In this document: positions 35,089-43,854 of the stretch, one piece after another
How the letters are laid out: each line of letters opens with the position of its first letter
Position numbering within the stretch: the stretch's first letter is position 1
Origin: Neobacillus niacini
GTDB lineage: Bacteria; Bacillota; Bacilli; Bacillales; Cytobacillaceae
DNA length: 64,000 nucleotides
Direction of reading: 5' to 3'
Assembly (NCBI RefSeq): GCF_000759675.1
Contig: NZ_BAWM01000098.1
Location: 186,001 to 250,000, forward strand
Program-made: the position numbers and the translations under genes
The notes under the pieces: generated by a model
The model's database searches: none
What the model saw: only the letters and a program-made list of their open reading frames with translations
Told to the model about the DNA's origin: nothing

Positions 35089-35688
35089 ATGTCTAAAAAA
35101 GATTATGAATCGTCAGATTTGGAATCTTCTTCATTTGGGGGAAGTGGACCTCAAGGACCTATAGGGGAGCAAGGTCCCAGAGGAGAGCAAGGTCCCAGAG
35201 GAGAGCAAGGACTTAGAGGAGAGCAAGGACTTAGAGGAGAGCAAGGACTCAGAGGGGAGCAAGGTCCTCCAGGTCTACCTGGATCTTCGATAGATGCAGC
35301 ATATGGATTTGCCTATAATCCATCAAAAATTACTCGTTCAGGTACTGTTCCTTTTACAATTGCTGGTCCATTAAATGATGTAAATCTTATGCCAAACGGA
35401 TTACAAGTTTTAAGAGATGGTATTTTTCAAATCAGCTATAAGGCAACTGCGACCTTAACAGCTGAAAATAGTCAAGCTGAGTTTCAAATTATTATCAATG
35501 ATTCAATCAACGTAGCTTCTTCAAAGACTCATTCCACAAAGACCGACAATTCGGAAGAAACGAGTTCTACATTAGGAACTTCTATAATCTTTTCTTTATT
35601 AGCAAACGACATTGTTCAACTTTCTGCTAGTTTACCTGAAAACGCAAGCTACGTTGTACCAACTATCCAAGTATTGCAAATCGGTTAA
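35089..35688 (+). CDS. Collagen-like exosporium glycoprotein, BclA-like
   Basis: 199 aa: short N-terminal region, then 15 Gly-X-Y triplets (residues about 20-65, mostly GEQ, GPR and GLR), then a C-terminal beta domain of TNF/C1q-like type (AYGFAYNPSKITRSGTVPF; LRDGIFQISYKATA; NDIVQLSAS). This is the domain order of BclA proteins that form the hair-like nap of exosporia. ATG has GGAG seven bases upstream. No classical signal, as for BclA. 49 bp downstream of the PKD gene, so probably the same transcript. Confidence 0.85.
   Translation: MSKKDYESSDLESSSFGGSGPQGPIGEQGPRGEQGPRGEQGLRGEQGLRGEQGLRGEQGPPGLPGSSIDAAYGFAYNPSKITRSGTVPFTIAGPLNDVNLMPNGLQVLRDGIFQISYKATATLTAENSQAEFQIIINDSINVASSKTHSTKTDNSEETSSTLGTSIIFSLLANDIVQLSASLPENASYVVPTIQVLQIG
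35164..35271 (+). repeat. Six 18-bp tandem repeats coding GXY triplets
   Basis: Six units of 18 bp, each encoding G-E-Q-G-[P/L]-[R/P] (GGAGAGCAAGG core). Copies 1-2 read GPR, 3-5 GLR and copy 6 GPP. Prone to length change by slippage. Confidence 0.85.
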
Positions 35689-35692
35689 GAAT

Positions 35693-35741
35693 AAAGTGCC
35701 AGGCACTTTCCAGAGAATGGATGGTGTCTGGCACTTTATTG
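35693..35741 (+). terminator. Repeat-derived hairpin after the collagen-like gene
   Basis: AAAGTGCCAGGCACTTT (35693-35709) is itself palindromic, and its first arm also pairs with GTGTCTGGCACTTT of the dispersed element copy at 35719-35741, giving a 14-bp stem. It is right after the stop codon and may act as terminator; it is a relative of the repeat at 24588. Confidence 0.55.
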
Positions 35742-35768
35742 ATTTAAAGAATATTAACTATCCTTATT

Positions 35769-36056
35769 TCATTGCTCTAATAGATTCACTGTTAAATCCT
35801 TTTTGCTTATTTCTTTCATATATTCAATATCTAAATGTTCATAATGAAGGAGAAACATCCTCTTTCCACATTCACAATCAGAGGTTGATTTCCAATTGAT
35901 GCATGCTCTTAATCGGACCAATATAATGTCTTCTTTCCCAATAACAAATAATTTTAATTCATCATTAATTTGTAGTTCTGTAACTTTGCTGGCATCCGCA
36001 TCTTCTAAAATATCATTTGGAATTTCAATAACTTTGCAAAAAATAAAACAGGCCAA
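35769..36056 (-). CDS. Possible small Cys-containing protein with beta module
   Basis: Up to 95 codons. The sequence has NDELKLFVIGKEDIILVRL, C-x-W, DCECGKRMFLLHYEHLD and looks protein-like, with a resemblance to the beta motif of the neighbouring Mnx-region proteins. The start is doubtful: the first TTG lies in the stem of a terminator hairpin with only a distant GAGGA; an ATT start downstream is conceivable. Could be a degenerate gene. No ribosome site decides it. Confidence 0.42.
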   Translation of the reverse strand: MACFIFCKVIEIPNDILEDADASKVTELQINDELKLFVIGKEDIILVRLRACINWKSTSDCECGKRMFLLHYEHLDIEYMKEISKKDLTVNLLEQ

Positions 36057-36098
36057 TAAACAGAAGGAGTCCTCATTTGTTATTGGCCTGTTTTATTT
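36041..36098. terminator. Long bidirectional terminator
   Basis: A 19-bp perfect inverted repeat, AAATAAAACAGGCCAATAA (36041-36059) against its complement at 36080-36098, with a 20-base loop. It sits 17 bp downstream of the response regulator stop. Confidence 0.88.
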
Positions 36099-36114
36099 AA
36101 CTTTGTTCCTATTC

Positions 36115-36843
36115 CTATGACCTATTCTGTGGGAATCTTCCTGGAACCATATAAACCCGTTCTGGACGCCCTATTGTTCCGTATGATAAATCGGCTTCTA
36201 TATTATCATTGGCTACTAAGTGTTCAAGGTACCTTCTAGCAGTTGTTCTACTTACACCAATTTCTTTTGCGACATTTTCTGCTGTAAGCCCATATTCTAC
36301 CTTCCCAAGAACCTCCAACACTTTGTCAAGCGTTAGCGGATCGATTCCTTTCGGGAGGTAAGCCTTTTCGTTTCCTGCACCAGCAACTTCTTTCCGTAAT
36401 AGCCTGTCTACCTGCTGCTGTGTTACATGGATATTTTCTTTTCTTAATTGCAATAGCTTTCCATGATAATCCTTAAATCTCAGTAACGATTGTTTAAAGC
36501 GTTCAAAAACTACAGGTTTAATAATATAATCAAATACTCCTATACTAATAGCCTCTTGGACTTTATGGATTTCTTTTGTAGCTGTAATCATAATAACATC
36601 CATTTGTTTCGATTGTTGTTTTGTTTCTTTTAGTAAATCTAGTCCGTTCATATCAGGAAAATAAACATCTAACAAAAGTAAATCCGGCTGCAATATATCA
36701 ATTAAGGTTTTTGCCTCTATATAGCTGGCTGCAATCCCTACTGCTTGAAAGCCTTCAACCTGTTCAAGAAACCGCTTTTGTATTTCTGCTATCCTAAAGT
36801 CATCCTCGACAATTAATACTTCAATATCTCGCTTCCCTTTCAT
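36115..36843 (-). CDS. Response regulator of CitB/DctR type (tricarboxylate transport control)
   Basis: 242 aa. Receiver domain with acidic pocket IVEDD (10-14), phosphorylated Asp59 in LLLLDVYFPDM, then a C-terminal winged HTH domain typical of CitB/DcuR/DctR regulators (VEYGLTAENVAKEIGVSRTT, ARRYLEHLV). Directly follows the kinase gene (stop and start adjacent). Expected to activate the Tct transporter genes when the kinase senses a di/tricarboxylate. Confidence 0.9.
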   Translation of the reverse strand: MKGKRDIEVLIVEDDFRIAEIQKRFLEQVEGFQAVGIAASYIEAKTLIDILQPDLLLLDVYFPDMNGLDLLKETKQQSKQMDVIMITATKEIHKVQEAISIGVFDYIIKPVVFERFKQSLLRFKDYHGKLLQLRKENIHVTQQQVDRLLRKEVAGAGNEKAYLPKGIDPLTLDKVLEVLGKVEYGLTAENVAKEIGVSRTTARRYLEHLVANDNIEADLSYGTIGRPERVYMVPGRFPQNRS

Positions 36844-38430
36844 TCACATTCCCCCTCTCTTTGGAATCGCCACAGTAAAAATCGTACCTTCCCCCACATT
36901 TGATGAAAACGTGACATATCCACCTAAACTATTAATTGCATTTTGAACTAGACTCAGTCCAATTCCGGAATTACTGTTCTTGTCCTTTGTGGAAAAGCCT
37001 TGTTTAAATATCTGGTCGTTATTATTACTTTCTATCCCTTTTCCGTTATCTTCTACTTCAATAATTAACTCTTTACCAAGGTCGGTCAAAAATAGTGTTA
37101 CTCTTTTTTCTCCTTTTCCATTTTCTCTTACAGCTTCAAAGGAATTATTAATAAGGTTGCCAATAATGGTTACTAATGAATCTCTACTGATTTCATGTGG
37201 TATATCTTTAAAGCTGCTCTCTCTATCTATTGAAAAATGAACTTTCAATTCGCTTGCTAAACTTACCTTCCCTAATATAAATCCTGCAATAATTGGATCG
37301 GGTATTTCCTTCATTAAAAATTGAATGAATCCTTGAGTGACATCCACTTCTTTTGAGATAAAATCAATGGCTTCTTTATAAGATCCAAGCTGAATCAAGC
37401 CTAGAAGGGTATAAAGACGATTGGAATATTCGTGGGTTTGAGCACGTAATCCTTCTGCATAGGCTTTTACATGGGATAATTCCTGAAGTAACTGGGCCAA
37501 CTCTGACTTATTACGTAAACTTGCGACAGCACCAATTACATTCCCTTTCTTATTAAAAATCGGAATACGATTTGCCAAAAAAACGTCCCCAAATATCAAA
37601 ATTTCCTTATCATATTCTGCCTGTCCATTTCGAACTACTTCAAGTAGATTCGTATTTTCTATGACCTCTTCAATTCTTTTTCCTCGGAGAAGAGTCTCAT
37701 TCGGAACCCCCAAAATTTTATGAGCCGTTTCATTCACTACGGTGATTCTTCCATTCGTATCGATCGCAATGATCCCTTCATGAATGGACTCTAATATTGC
37801 ATGTTTCTCTTGATACATCCAGGCGATTTCTTTCGGTTCTAGTCCAAACATTGCTTTTTTTATATTTAACGAAATGAGTAGTGCTGCTAGTAATCCGCCT
37901 ATTAAAATCAGCAGTGTAGCAAAAAAGATTTTTTTCTGAATTTTTGAGACTTCCTTTTCGATATCTGTCTGGAGATAACCAACAGAAACAACACCAATTA
38001 CTTCTCCCTGGCTAAAGATAGGTGCTTTTCCCCTTAGTGAAGGTCCTAGTGTTCCGGTAGATTCTGAGATGACAGATTCTCCTTTAAAAACAAGTCCATT
38101 ATCTCCCCCAACCATTTTTTGTCCTAATCGCTTTGGATTAGGATGGGAATATCGAATTTCATTTCGATTCCCGATGACAATAAATTCGGCACCAACCTGT
38201 TTACGAATTCTTTCAGCGATTGGCTGGATCGTTGAAGCAGGATTTTCCGCTTGAAAGGCCTCCTGGATATCTGGCATACTAGCAATCGATTGGGCTACTG
38301 ATAAGGCTTTAGAACCGATTTCATGTTTTAGATTGGTTTCCATCATATTTTTAAACGTAACCTCAAAAATACCTCCAATTGAGATTATGAGAAGAAGAAT
38401 GACTAGCATTAATTTTGAATGTAAACGCAC
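36844..38430 (-). CDS. Sensor histidine kinase, CitA/DcuS family
   Basis: 528 aa. GTG 38430 with GGAGG seven bases upstream fits the start of TM1 (LMLVILLLIISIGGIF); a 27-codon extension passes through a terminator. Extracytoplasmic sCACHE-type domain (about 28-165, with RYSHPNPKRLGQKMVGGD), TM2 (FFATLLILIGGLLAALLI), PAS domain (ILESIHEGIIAIDTNGRITVV), phosphoacceptor His at about residue 333 in RAQTHEYSNRLYTLLGL, and HATPase with N box IGNLINNSFEAV and G box DNGKGI. Senses carboxylates outside the cell. Confidence 0.9.
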   Translation of the reverse strand: MRLHSKLMLVILLLIISIGGIFEVTFKNMMETNLKHEIGSKALSVAQSIASMPDIQEAFQAENPASTIQPIAERIRKQVGAEFIVIGNRNEIRYSHPNPKRLGQKMVGGDNGLVFKGESVISESTGTLGPSLRGKAPIFSQGEVIGVVSVGYLQTDIEKEVSKIQKKIFFATLLILIGGLLAALLISLNIKKAMFGLEPKEIAWMYQEKHAILESIHEGIIAIDTNGRITVVNETAHKILGVPNETLLRGKRIEEVIENTNLLEVVRNGQAEYDKEILIFGDVFLANRIPIFNKKGNVIGAVASLRNKSELAQLLQELSHVKAYAEGLRAQTHEYSNRLYTLLGLIQLGSYKEAIDFISKEVDVTQGFIQFLMKEIPDPIIAGFILGKVSLASELKVHFSIDRESSFKDIPHEISRDSLVTIIGNLINNSFEAVRENGKGEKRVTLFLTDLGKELIIEVEDNGKGIESNNNDQIFKQGFSTKDKNSNSGIGLSLVQNAINSLGGYVTFSSNVGEGTIFTVAIPKRGGM

Positions 38431-38457
38431 ACAATCGCCTCCATTCTTATTATAGTA

Positions 38458-38483
38458 AAAAAACTCCTTAAATAAAGGAGTTT
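38458..38483 (-). terminator. Terminator between tctA and the kinase gene
   Basis: AACTCCTT and AAGGAGTT stem around AAATA; on the minus strand followed by TTTTTTT. It ends the transporter transcript. Confidence 0.78.
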
Positions 38484-38500
38484 TCGCATTATTAAAAAAA

Positions 38501-40027
38501 TTATCCCTCAATATTAATAATTACATCTTTCCCTCTTTTTTTCATGAGGAACGGTATAATCAGCCAAAGGAAAGTAATAATTAGAAAAAGCAGTGAAATC
38601 GGTCTTGTAAAGAAAACGCTGAAATCTCCATTAGATATTGTTAGGGCTCTTCGTAAATTATTCTCTACCATCGGTCCTAACACCAATCCCAGAACGAGCG
38701 GGGCAATTGGATAATCGTTTTTGTTTAAGAAATAGCCAAAAAGTCCACATCCCAATAAAAGTAAAAGATCGTAAGTTGATACTTGGACCGCATAGACACC
38801 AAAAATCGAGATGGCAATAATCATAGGAATCAAGAATTGCTTTGGCGTTTGAATAATTTTAGCAAACACTTTAACTAGTGGTAGATTTAAAATTAATAGC
38901 ATGATGTTCCCGATAAACATGCTGGCAATTAGTCCCCATGCCACTTGAGGATGGTCCTCAAATAATAACGGTCCAGGCTGGACGTTATACATCATCAGCG
39001 CTCCCATTAAAATAGCCGTTGTTCCTGAACCAGGAATACCTAATGTTAGTAATGGGATCATCGCTCCCCCTGATGCCGCGTTATTCGCTGATTCTGGTGC
39101 CGCAACCCCAGCAATCGTTCCTGTTCCGAATTTTGAAGGTGTTTTTGAGATCTTTTTTTCAAGAATATAGGAAAAGAAAGAAGCAAGCGTCGCTCCCGCA
39201 CCAGGTAAAATTCCTACAAAGAAGCCTAAGAGTGAACCTCGGGCAATTGGTCCTGCAGATTCTTTTAGTTCAGCTTTTGATGGAAGTAAATTATTTATCC
39301 TTGCAATCTCATTATCTTCCTCTTCTTTTTCCAAAATCGTCTTAAAAACCTCACCTACTGCAAACAACCCTACCGCAATGGTTAAAAACTCAATTCCCTG
39401 ATACAGCCAAGGAACATCAAAGGTAAATCTGGCAATACCAGATACGTTGTCGATTCCAATCGTACCAAGTAATAAACCTAGAACAGTCATAATTAATGCT
39501 TTGGTTACCGATTTTCCTGCTAATCCACTGACAGCACCCAACCCTAATAGCATTAAGGAAAAATATTCTGCTGGCCCAAATTTGAGCGCTACAGCTGATA
39601 ATGGTTTCGCTAATGCAATCAATGCCACAAGGGTAATAATCCCCGCCACAAAAGAACCGATTGCCGCAATGGATAAGGCACTTCCTGCTCTTCCTTTCTT
39701 GGCCATCTGGTAACCGTCCAATGTCGTAACGACAGAGGAAGATTCTCCAGGTGTATTTAATAGAATGGAAGTGGTCGATCCTCCATACATCGCTCCATAA
39801 TAAACTCCAGCGAGTAGAATGATCGCGCTCGTGGCTGCATGTTCTGGCGGGAGTCCGCCCGTAATAGAAGCCGTTACTGGAATGAGAAGGGCAACGCCAC
39901 TCATCGGTCCAATCCCAGGAAGCACACCAACTGCTGTCCCAATTAAAACCCCAACAAAGGCAAAAAGGATATTATACCAAATAAGTGCCGTTCCGAATCC
40001 CTGAAATAAATAATCAAGTGTACTCAT
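38501..40027 (-). CDS. tctA: Tripartite tricarboxylate transporter large permease (TctA)
   Basis: 508 aa, about 12 helices. Hallmarks: PGIGPMSGVALLIPVT near residue 40 and AAPESANNAASGGAMIPLLTL near residue 310, the duplicated TctA motifs, and GGSTTSILLNTPGE. Na+ or H+ driven import of tricarboxylate-like substrates together with TctB and the binding protein. GAAAGGAGG ribosome site. Confidence 0.93.
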   Translation of the reverse strand: MSTLDYLFQGFGTALIWYNILFAFVGVLIGTAVGVLPGIGPMSGVALLIPVTASITGGLPPEHAATSAIILLAGVYYGAMYGGSTTSILLNTPGESSSVVTTLDGYQMAKKGRAGSALSIAAIGSFVAGIITLVALIALAKPLSAVALKFGPAEYFSLMLLGLGAVSGLAGKSVTKALIMTVLGLLLGTIGIDNVSGIARFTFDVPWLYQGIEFLTIAVGLFAVGEVFKTILEKEEEDNEIARINNLLPSKAELKESAGPIARGSLLGFFVGILPGAGATLASFFSYILEKKISKTPSKFGTGTIAGVAAPESANNAASGGAMIPLLTLGIPGSGTTAILMGALMMYNVQPGPLLFEDHPQVAWGLIASMFIGNIMLLILNLPLVKVFAKIIQTPKQFLIPMIIAISIFGVYAVQVSTYDLLLLLGCGLFGYFLNKNDYPIAPLVLGLVLGPMVENNLRRALTISNGDFSVFFTRPISLLFLIITFLWLIIPFLMKKRGKDVIINIEG

Positions 40028-40051
40028 TTTGTGTCCTCCTTTCTTTCTCGC

Positions 40052-40504
40052 TTAAAACCAAATTGGCCAGTCTGGCAGTGTACCTTTTAAAACCTCTACA
40101 TATAAAAAATAAACAAGTCCTGAAAAACAAGCTGATATGATAAGGGATAGAATCATTTTCGAACGTTCCATTGTTTGAAAGCAAACGAATAAAAATAGAA
40201 ATGTAGTGATGACATATCCTATCGTTTCCAGCGTTAAAATATAAACCAATGTAGCTGCAAAAATGATTAAGAAAGGCTTGTACTGTAATTTTTCTTTCCT
40301 TCCCTGTTGATTCTTCGTGATGAATGTTTCATATAATAATCGGATACTTAATAAAACAAGTCCGCTGCCAAGAATTAATGGAAATATATCAGGCCCAACT
40401 GCACTTCCATAGGACGAGCTTTCGAGATGCTTGCTTCCAATAATAAAAAGAACACCTACAGCAAGAAACAATACAGAAGCAATGTAATCGAATTTTAATG
40501 CCAT
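40052..40504 (-). CDS. tctB: Tripartite tricarboxylate transporter small permease (TctB)
   Basis: 150 aa, four membrane helices, typical TctB: LFLAVGVLFIIGSKHLESSS, YGSAVGPDIFPLILGSGLVL and C-terminal VEVLKGTLPDWPIW. Partner of TctA. AAAGGGGGATTACG upstream of ATG. Confidence 0.9.
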   Translation of the reverse strand: MALKFDYIASVLFLAVGVLFIIGSKHLESSSYGSAVGPDIFPLILGSGLVLLSIRLLYETFITKNQQGRKEKLQYKPFLIIFAATLVYILTLETIGYVITTFLFLFVCFQTMERSKMILSLIISACFSGLVYFLYVEVLKGTLPDWPIWF

Positions 40505-40564
40505 TCGTAATCCCCCTTTAGGAAAAAATAGAGGAAGGAGAGAGTTTACTCCTTCCCATATGTT

Positions 40565-41593
40565 TTACTTTTGCATACCTAATGCTGTTAATAATTGCTG
40601 GACTTGGCTTTCTTGCTCTTCTAAAAACTTTTTGAAATCAGAACTGTTTTTATACTCCAATTCCCAACCTTGCGTCTCTACTTCTTTTTTCCAGTCAGGA
40701 GAGTTAACGAGCTTATCAATGGCTTGTTCCCAATATGTTTTGGCTTCTTTAGACATTTTTTCCGGACCAAAAACCCCGCGCCAAATCGTAAACTCTGCAT
40801 CGACACCCTGTTCTATTGCAGTTGGGACATCTTTAAAATCACCAGCTAATCGCTCATCTGAAGTAATCGCCAACACGCGCACCTTACCTGCCTTTAAAAA
40901 TTCTTTAACACTTGAGGCATCGGTTCCAATGACATCTGCGTTACCGCCAAGTAGTGCGGTTATCGCTTCACCGCCTCCATCATAGGAAACGTATTTAACC
41001 TTTGTTGGATCCACCCCATATTTGTAAGCAGGGAGAATGGAAATTAAATGGTCCATGGAACCTGGTGCAGATCCACCTGCAAATGTTAGTTTACTAGGAT
41101 CTTTCTTTACCTCTTCCAATACTGATTTTAAGTCTGTAAATTTGGAATCCGCTTTTACAACAATTGCCCCGAAATCTTTTGTCAGTTGCGCCAATGGTGT
41201 TGTATTTTTGTAGCCATATGGACTGTTTCCTTCTTTTTTCAGATTGTTTATAACAATCGGTGGTGAATTGACAAAGAGCATGTCATTATTTTCAACTTGC
41301 TGGGTAGCGTATTCAGCCATAAAGACAGCACCGCCGCCACCAGGCTTATTCTCTACCGTCAAAGGCTGTTCGACCACTTTCGTTTCACTTAGTACTTTTG
41401 TAAACGCTCGAGCCGTTAAATCCCAGCCGCCACCTGCCCCTGATGGTGCCACAATTGTAATCGCTTTCGTAGGATAGCCTGTACTTTCTTCCTTCTTACC
41501 TGGGCTTGCTGTTTCTTTACTGCTGCATGCACCCAGGCTTAGCACCAATGCTCCAGCACACATTAATGCTGAAATTTTTTTGGTAGATAACAT
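40565..41593 (-). CDS. tctC: Tripartite tricarboxylate transporter binding lipoprotein (TctC family)
   Basis: 342 aa lipoprotein; signal and lipobox LSLGAC with C23. The mature domain begins YPTKAITIVAPSGAGGGWDLTAR and has GTDASSVKEFLKAGKVRVLA, both TctC/BugT-like. Delivers the substrate to TctAB. First gene of the operon; a cre-like box lies just before the ribosome site. Confidence 0.92.
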   Translation of the reverse strand: MLSTKKISALMCAGALVLSLGACSSKETASPGKKEESTGYPTKAITIVAPSGAGGGWDLTARAFTKVLSETKVVEQPLTVENKPGGGGAVFMAEYATQQVENNDMLFVNSPPIVINNLKKEGNSPYGYKNTTPLAQLTKDFGAIVVKADSKFTDLKSVLEEVKKDPSKLTFAGGSAPGSMDHLISILPAYKYGVDPTKVKYVSYDGGGEAITALLGGNADVIGTDASSVKEFLKAGKVRVLAITSDERLAGDFKDVPTAIEQGVDAEFTIWRGVFGPEKMSKEAKTYWEQAIDKLVNSPDWKKEVETQGWELEYKNSSDFKKFLEEQESQVQQLLTALGMQK

Positions 41594-41606
41594 TTAATTT
41601 CCCCCT

Positions 41607-41620
41607 TGTAAACGTTTTCT
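41607..41620 (-). promoter_or_regulatory. Catabolite-responsive element (cre-like) before tctC
   Basis: TGTAAACGTTTTCT (plus strand) matches the CcpA consensus TGWAANCGNTNWCA at every position except the last. Its place between promoter and gene, close to the ribosome site, would make it a roadblock cre. Confidence 0.6.
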
Positions 41621-41688
41621 TAATTTTACAAAACTTTCGAATATTTAATAGATTAAACATTTAAACAGCATTAAAAACTTATTAATCA

Positions 41689-41706
41689 TTTTGTTCATTT
41701 TGTTCA
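41689..41706. promoter_or_regulatory. Direct repeat, candidate response-regulator site
   Basis: TTTTGTTCA occurs twice in tandem (TTTTGTTCATTTTGTTCA), about 100 bases upstream of tctC. Regulators of the CitT/DctR group bind tandem A/T-rich repeats, so this is a plausible target. Confidence 0.35.
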
Positions 41707-41719
41707 CGAAGGGAAAATA

Positions 41720-42080
41720 AATACTTCATTATATTTTTATTTAATCAATAATTTCAGACATATAAAAAAGCTTGTAGACGTATCTAGAACCTAGATTTGT
41801 CAACAAGCTAAAAGAAGCTGCCTATAAAAGTTGTTTTTACTTATTTCATTTATAACATCTGAAAGAGCTACATATAGTTTATGTCAATTAATTGAACATC
41901 CAGCCCTTCACATTCCAGCAGTGTTATGTTCGTTTGGTCTGGGGACGAAGGATCAATGCCCATTCGCATCCCTGATTCTATCTTTGAAAAATCACCGCAC
42001 GAAGGAAATGCGCTAGCATTTTAGAGGAACTCCTGCCTTCCGCTCCAATCAACAAAGTGCCCAAATCAATATTTAGCTTT
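41720..42080. other. Gap with hairpin and possible decayed coding fragment
   Basis: 41766-41811 folds into a long hairpin (AGCTTGT..GAC..ATCTAG against CTAGAT..GTC..ACAAGCT), with a T-run on the minus side. On the minus strand, about 41880-42030, an open stretch of some 45 codons contains SGMRMGIDPSS and LLECEGLDVQLID; no start or ribosome site is present and the parent is not recognised. Nothing else is seen. Confidence 0.4.
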
Positions 42081-42109
42081 AACACAGTCTTTTTTTATCT
42101 AGTGACTGT

Positions 42110-42973
42110 TTATTCAGCTGAAATTGTTAGTTCTGTTTTTATTGATTTGTTTGGTTTTACGAATACAAGTTCCTCTTTCCGATTTAACTCATTGGTCATT
42201 GCCATCCACGGTTCTACGCAGATAAACTCCTGATCTTTTTCGGTCCATAAATATACATATTTGAATTCTTCGCCATATGTCATATGTATTTTCTTTTCTA
42301 TTTCCGGTAATTTGAAGGAAATTTTCTTTTCGCTTGCATCCAAAAGAACCAGGGATTCCTTCTTATCTGTTAGGTCCAAGCCTTGGCTGACATCTTTGAT
42401 TTTCATATCATTATAATCCAGGTAGGTTTTTGAGTCTGTTTCATAAGCTATATTTTTTTGAGCAGTCCGAAAATATGGGTGAAAGCCGGGATAAATAGGC
42501 ATTTCCTTATCTGAATGATTTTTGTATTCTTGAAAAATGGTAAAGCTATTATTTCGTAGGACATATGTAAAAATAACTTCAAAATCAAACGGATAAGACT
42601 GTTTCATATCCTGGTTACTTTTCAAACGAATCGTTATTGAAGCGTCATCCTTATCATTTGTTCCGACTACTTCCCAAGGATGATTTCTTGCCACTCCATG
42701 ATTTCTCATCTTATAGGTTTTCCCGTCCCAATCATATTGACCATTCTCCAATTGACCAGATATAGGGAATAGGATTGGATTTCCACCCCTAACATTTGCT
42801 TCAGGATCATAAAAGGTTTCCTTATTTAAAAATAAAATTTCCTCCCCTTGAACTCCAAATCCGATAATAATGCCACCTCTTTCAGGTGCCACCTTTAACC
42901 ATGAATTGGAATCGGAATCGATTAATTCATAAATATCGAAATTGTTATCTTTATACTGCTTAATTTGATACAT
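42110..42973 (-). CDS. Aldose 1-epimerase family protein
   Basis: 287 aa beta-sandwich mutarotase-like protein: GGNPILFPISGQL near residue 63, MRNHGVARNHPWEVV with catalytic His, and YPGFHPYFRTA with the second His around residue 158; C-terminal CVEPWMAMTNELNRKE with the acidic residue. Interconverts anomers of aldoses or hexose-6-phosphates. Isolated gene with AAAGGGTG site. Function inferred from family. Confidence 0.88.
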   Translation of the reverse strand: MYQIKQYKDNNFDIYELIDSDSNSWLKVAPERGGIIIGFGVQGEEILFLNKETFYDPEANVRGGNPILFPISGQLENGQYDWDGKTYKMRNHGVARNHPWEVVGTNDKDDASITIRLKSNQDMKQSYPFDFEVIFTYVLRNNSFTIFQEYKNHSDKEMPIYPGFHPYFRTAQKNIAYETDSKTYLDYNDMKIKDVSQGLDLTDKKESLVLLDASEKKISFKLPEIEKKIHMTYGEEFKYVYLWTEKDQEFICVEPWMAMTNELNRKEELVFVKPNKSIKTELTISAE

Positions 42974-43074
42974 TCGTTTACACCCTTTCTTATTCCAAAT
43001 ACCTTCAGGTTACATCCTACCATTAACAATACAATGACATCAAAATAATCAGCCTTATGATAGATTGATTTTTG

Positions 43075-43704
43075 TTATAAATTAATTTCATATTCAGATT
43101 TTTGATGCCTTGAAACATATTTATTTTTAGTGATCCAAAAACGCCATGGATAATCCTTGGCTTCACCAGAGTTGTCAATTCCAATTCTTTTTCCGACAGA
43201 TATGCTTTCTGGGCAAAAGCCTTTAGCTATATATATAGGTGGATGCGTTAGTGAGGCGCCATAGTCCTCCATTGTTATATCCAATGAATTTGTAAGTTTT
43301 CCAGGACCGTTTGTCAGATTTTTCAGCACTTCAATCCCTCTCCTGATTTTCATAAGCTCGATGCCGTAACGGGGTTCCAAGGCACGGACCAAAACGGCTT
43401 CAGGTTTTTCTTCTCCACCGCAAACCACATTGAAAAGGCAATGTGTATGCATAAGATATGTATAGGCAAGACCAGAACGATGGAACATGACCTCTGTCCT
43501 TGCAGTCCGCCTGTTATTATAGCTGTGTGCAGCCCTGTCACTAGGACCCTTATATGCCTCTGATTCTACAATATATCCTGCTGCAATTCCCTGATGAGTT
43601 TCTTTTACAAGGAGGCATCCTAGCAATGCCTTTGCCAGTTCTAGAGTAGGCTGTTCATAAAACTCTTCCGATAATGGAACGATTTCTTTAGGAAATTCTC
43701 CCAT
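43075..43704 (-). CDS. DNA-3-methyladenine glycosylase (AAG/MPG family)
   Basis: 209 aa alkyladenine DNA glycosylase: LGCLLVKETHQGIAAGYIVESEAY with active-site Glu, HSYNNRRTARTEVMF, YTYLMHTHCLFNVV and LVRALEP are diagnostic. Excises alkylated bases. ATG 43704 is preceded by GGAGG at eight bases; the ATG five codons earlier overlaps that site. A broken copy of the 3' part of this gene lies at 51352. Confidence 0.9.
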   Translation of the reverse strand: MGEFPKEIVPLSEEFYEQPTLELAKALLGCLLVKETHQGIAAGYIVESEAYKGPSDRAAHSYNNRRTARTEVMFHRSGLAYTYLMHTHCLFNVVCGGEEKPEAVLVRALEPRYGIELMKIRRGIEVLKNLTNGPGKLTNSLDITMEDYGASLTHPPIYIAKGFCPESISVGKRIGIDNSGEAKDYPWRFWITKNKYVSRHQKSEYEINL

Positions 43705-43815
43705 AACTACTGCCTCCATAATAATGATTTTCTTATTGTTTTACCCACTTTACAGAAAATTAAAAATGTATATCATGGGGAATTTTTCTCGAAGAAAAAA
43801 CACAAGTAAATTGTT

Positions 43816-43850
43816 AAAGGGCACCCTTCTATAAGGAAGGTGCCCCTTTA
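43816..43850 (-). terminator. Terminator after rocB-like gene
   Basis: GGGCACC-CTTC and GGAAG-GTGCCCC stem with a short loop (AAAGG and CCTTT extend it), next to the rocB-like stop codon. Minus-strand T-run is short. Confidence 0.65.
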
Positions 43851-43854
43851 TTAA

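Noticed and set aside
35164..35271. CRISPR-like or satellite repeat array
   Set aside because: Units are contiguous, in frame, without spacers, and encode collagen triplets.
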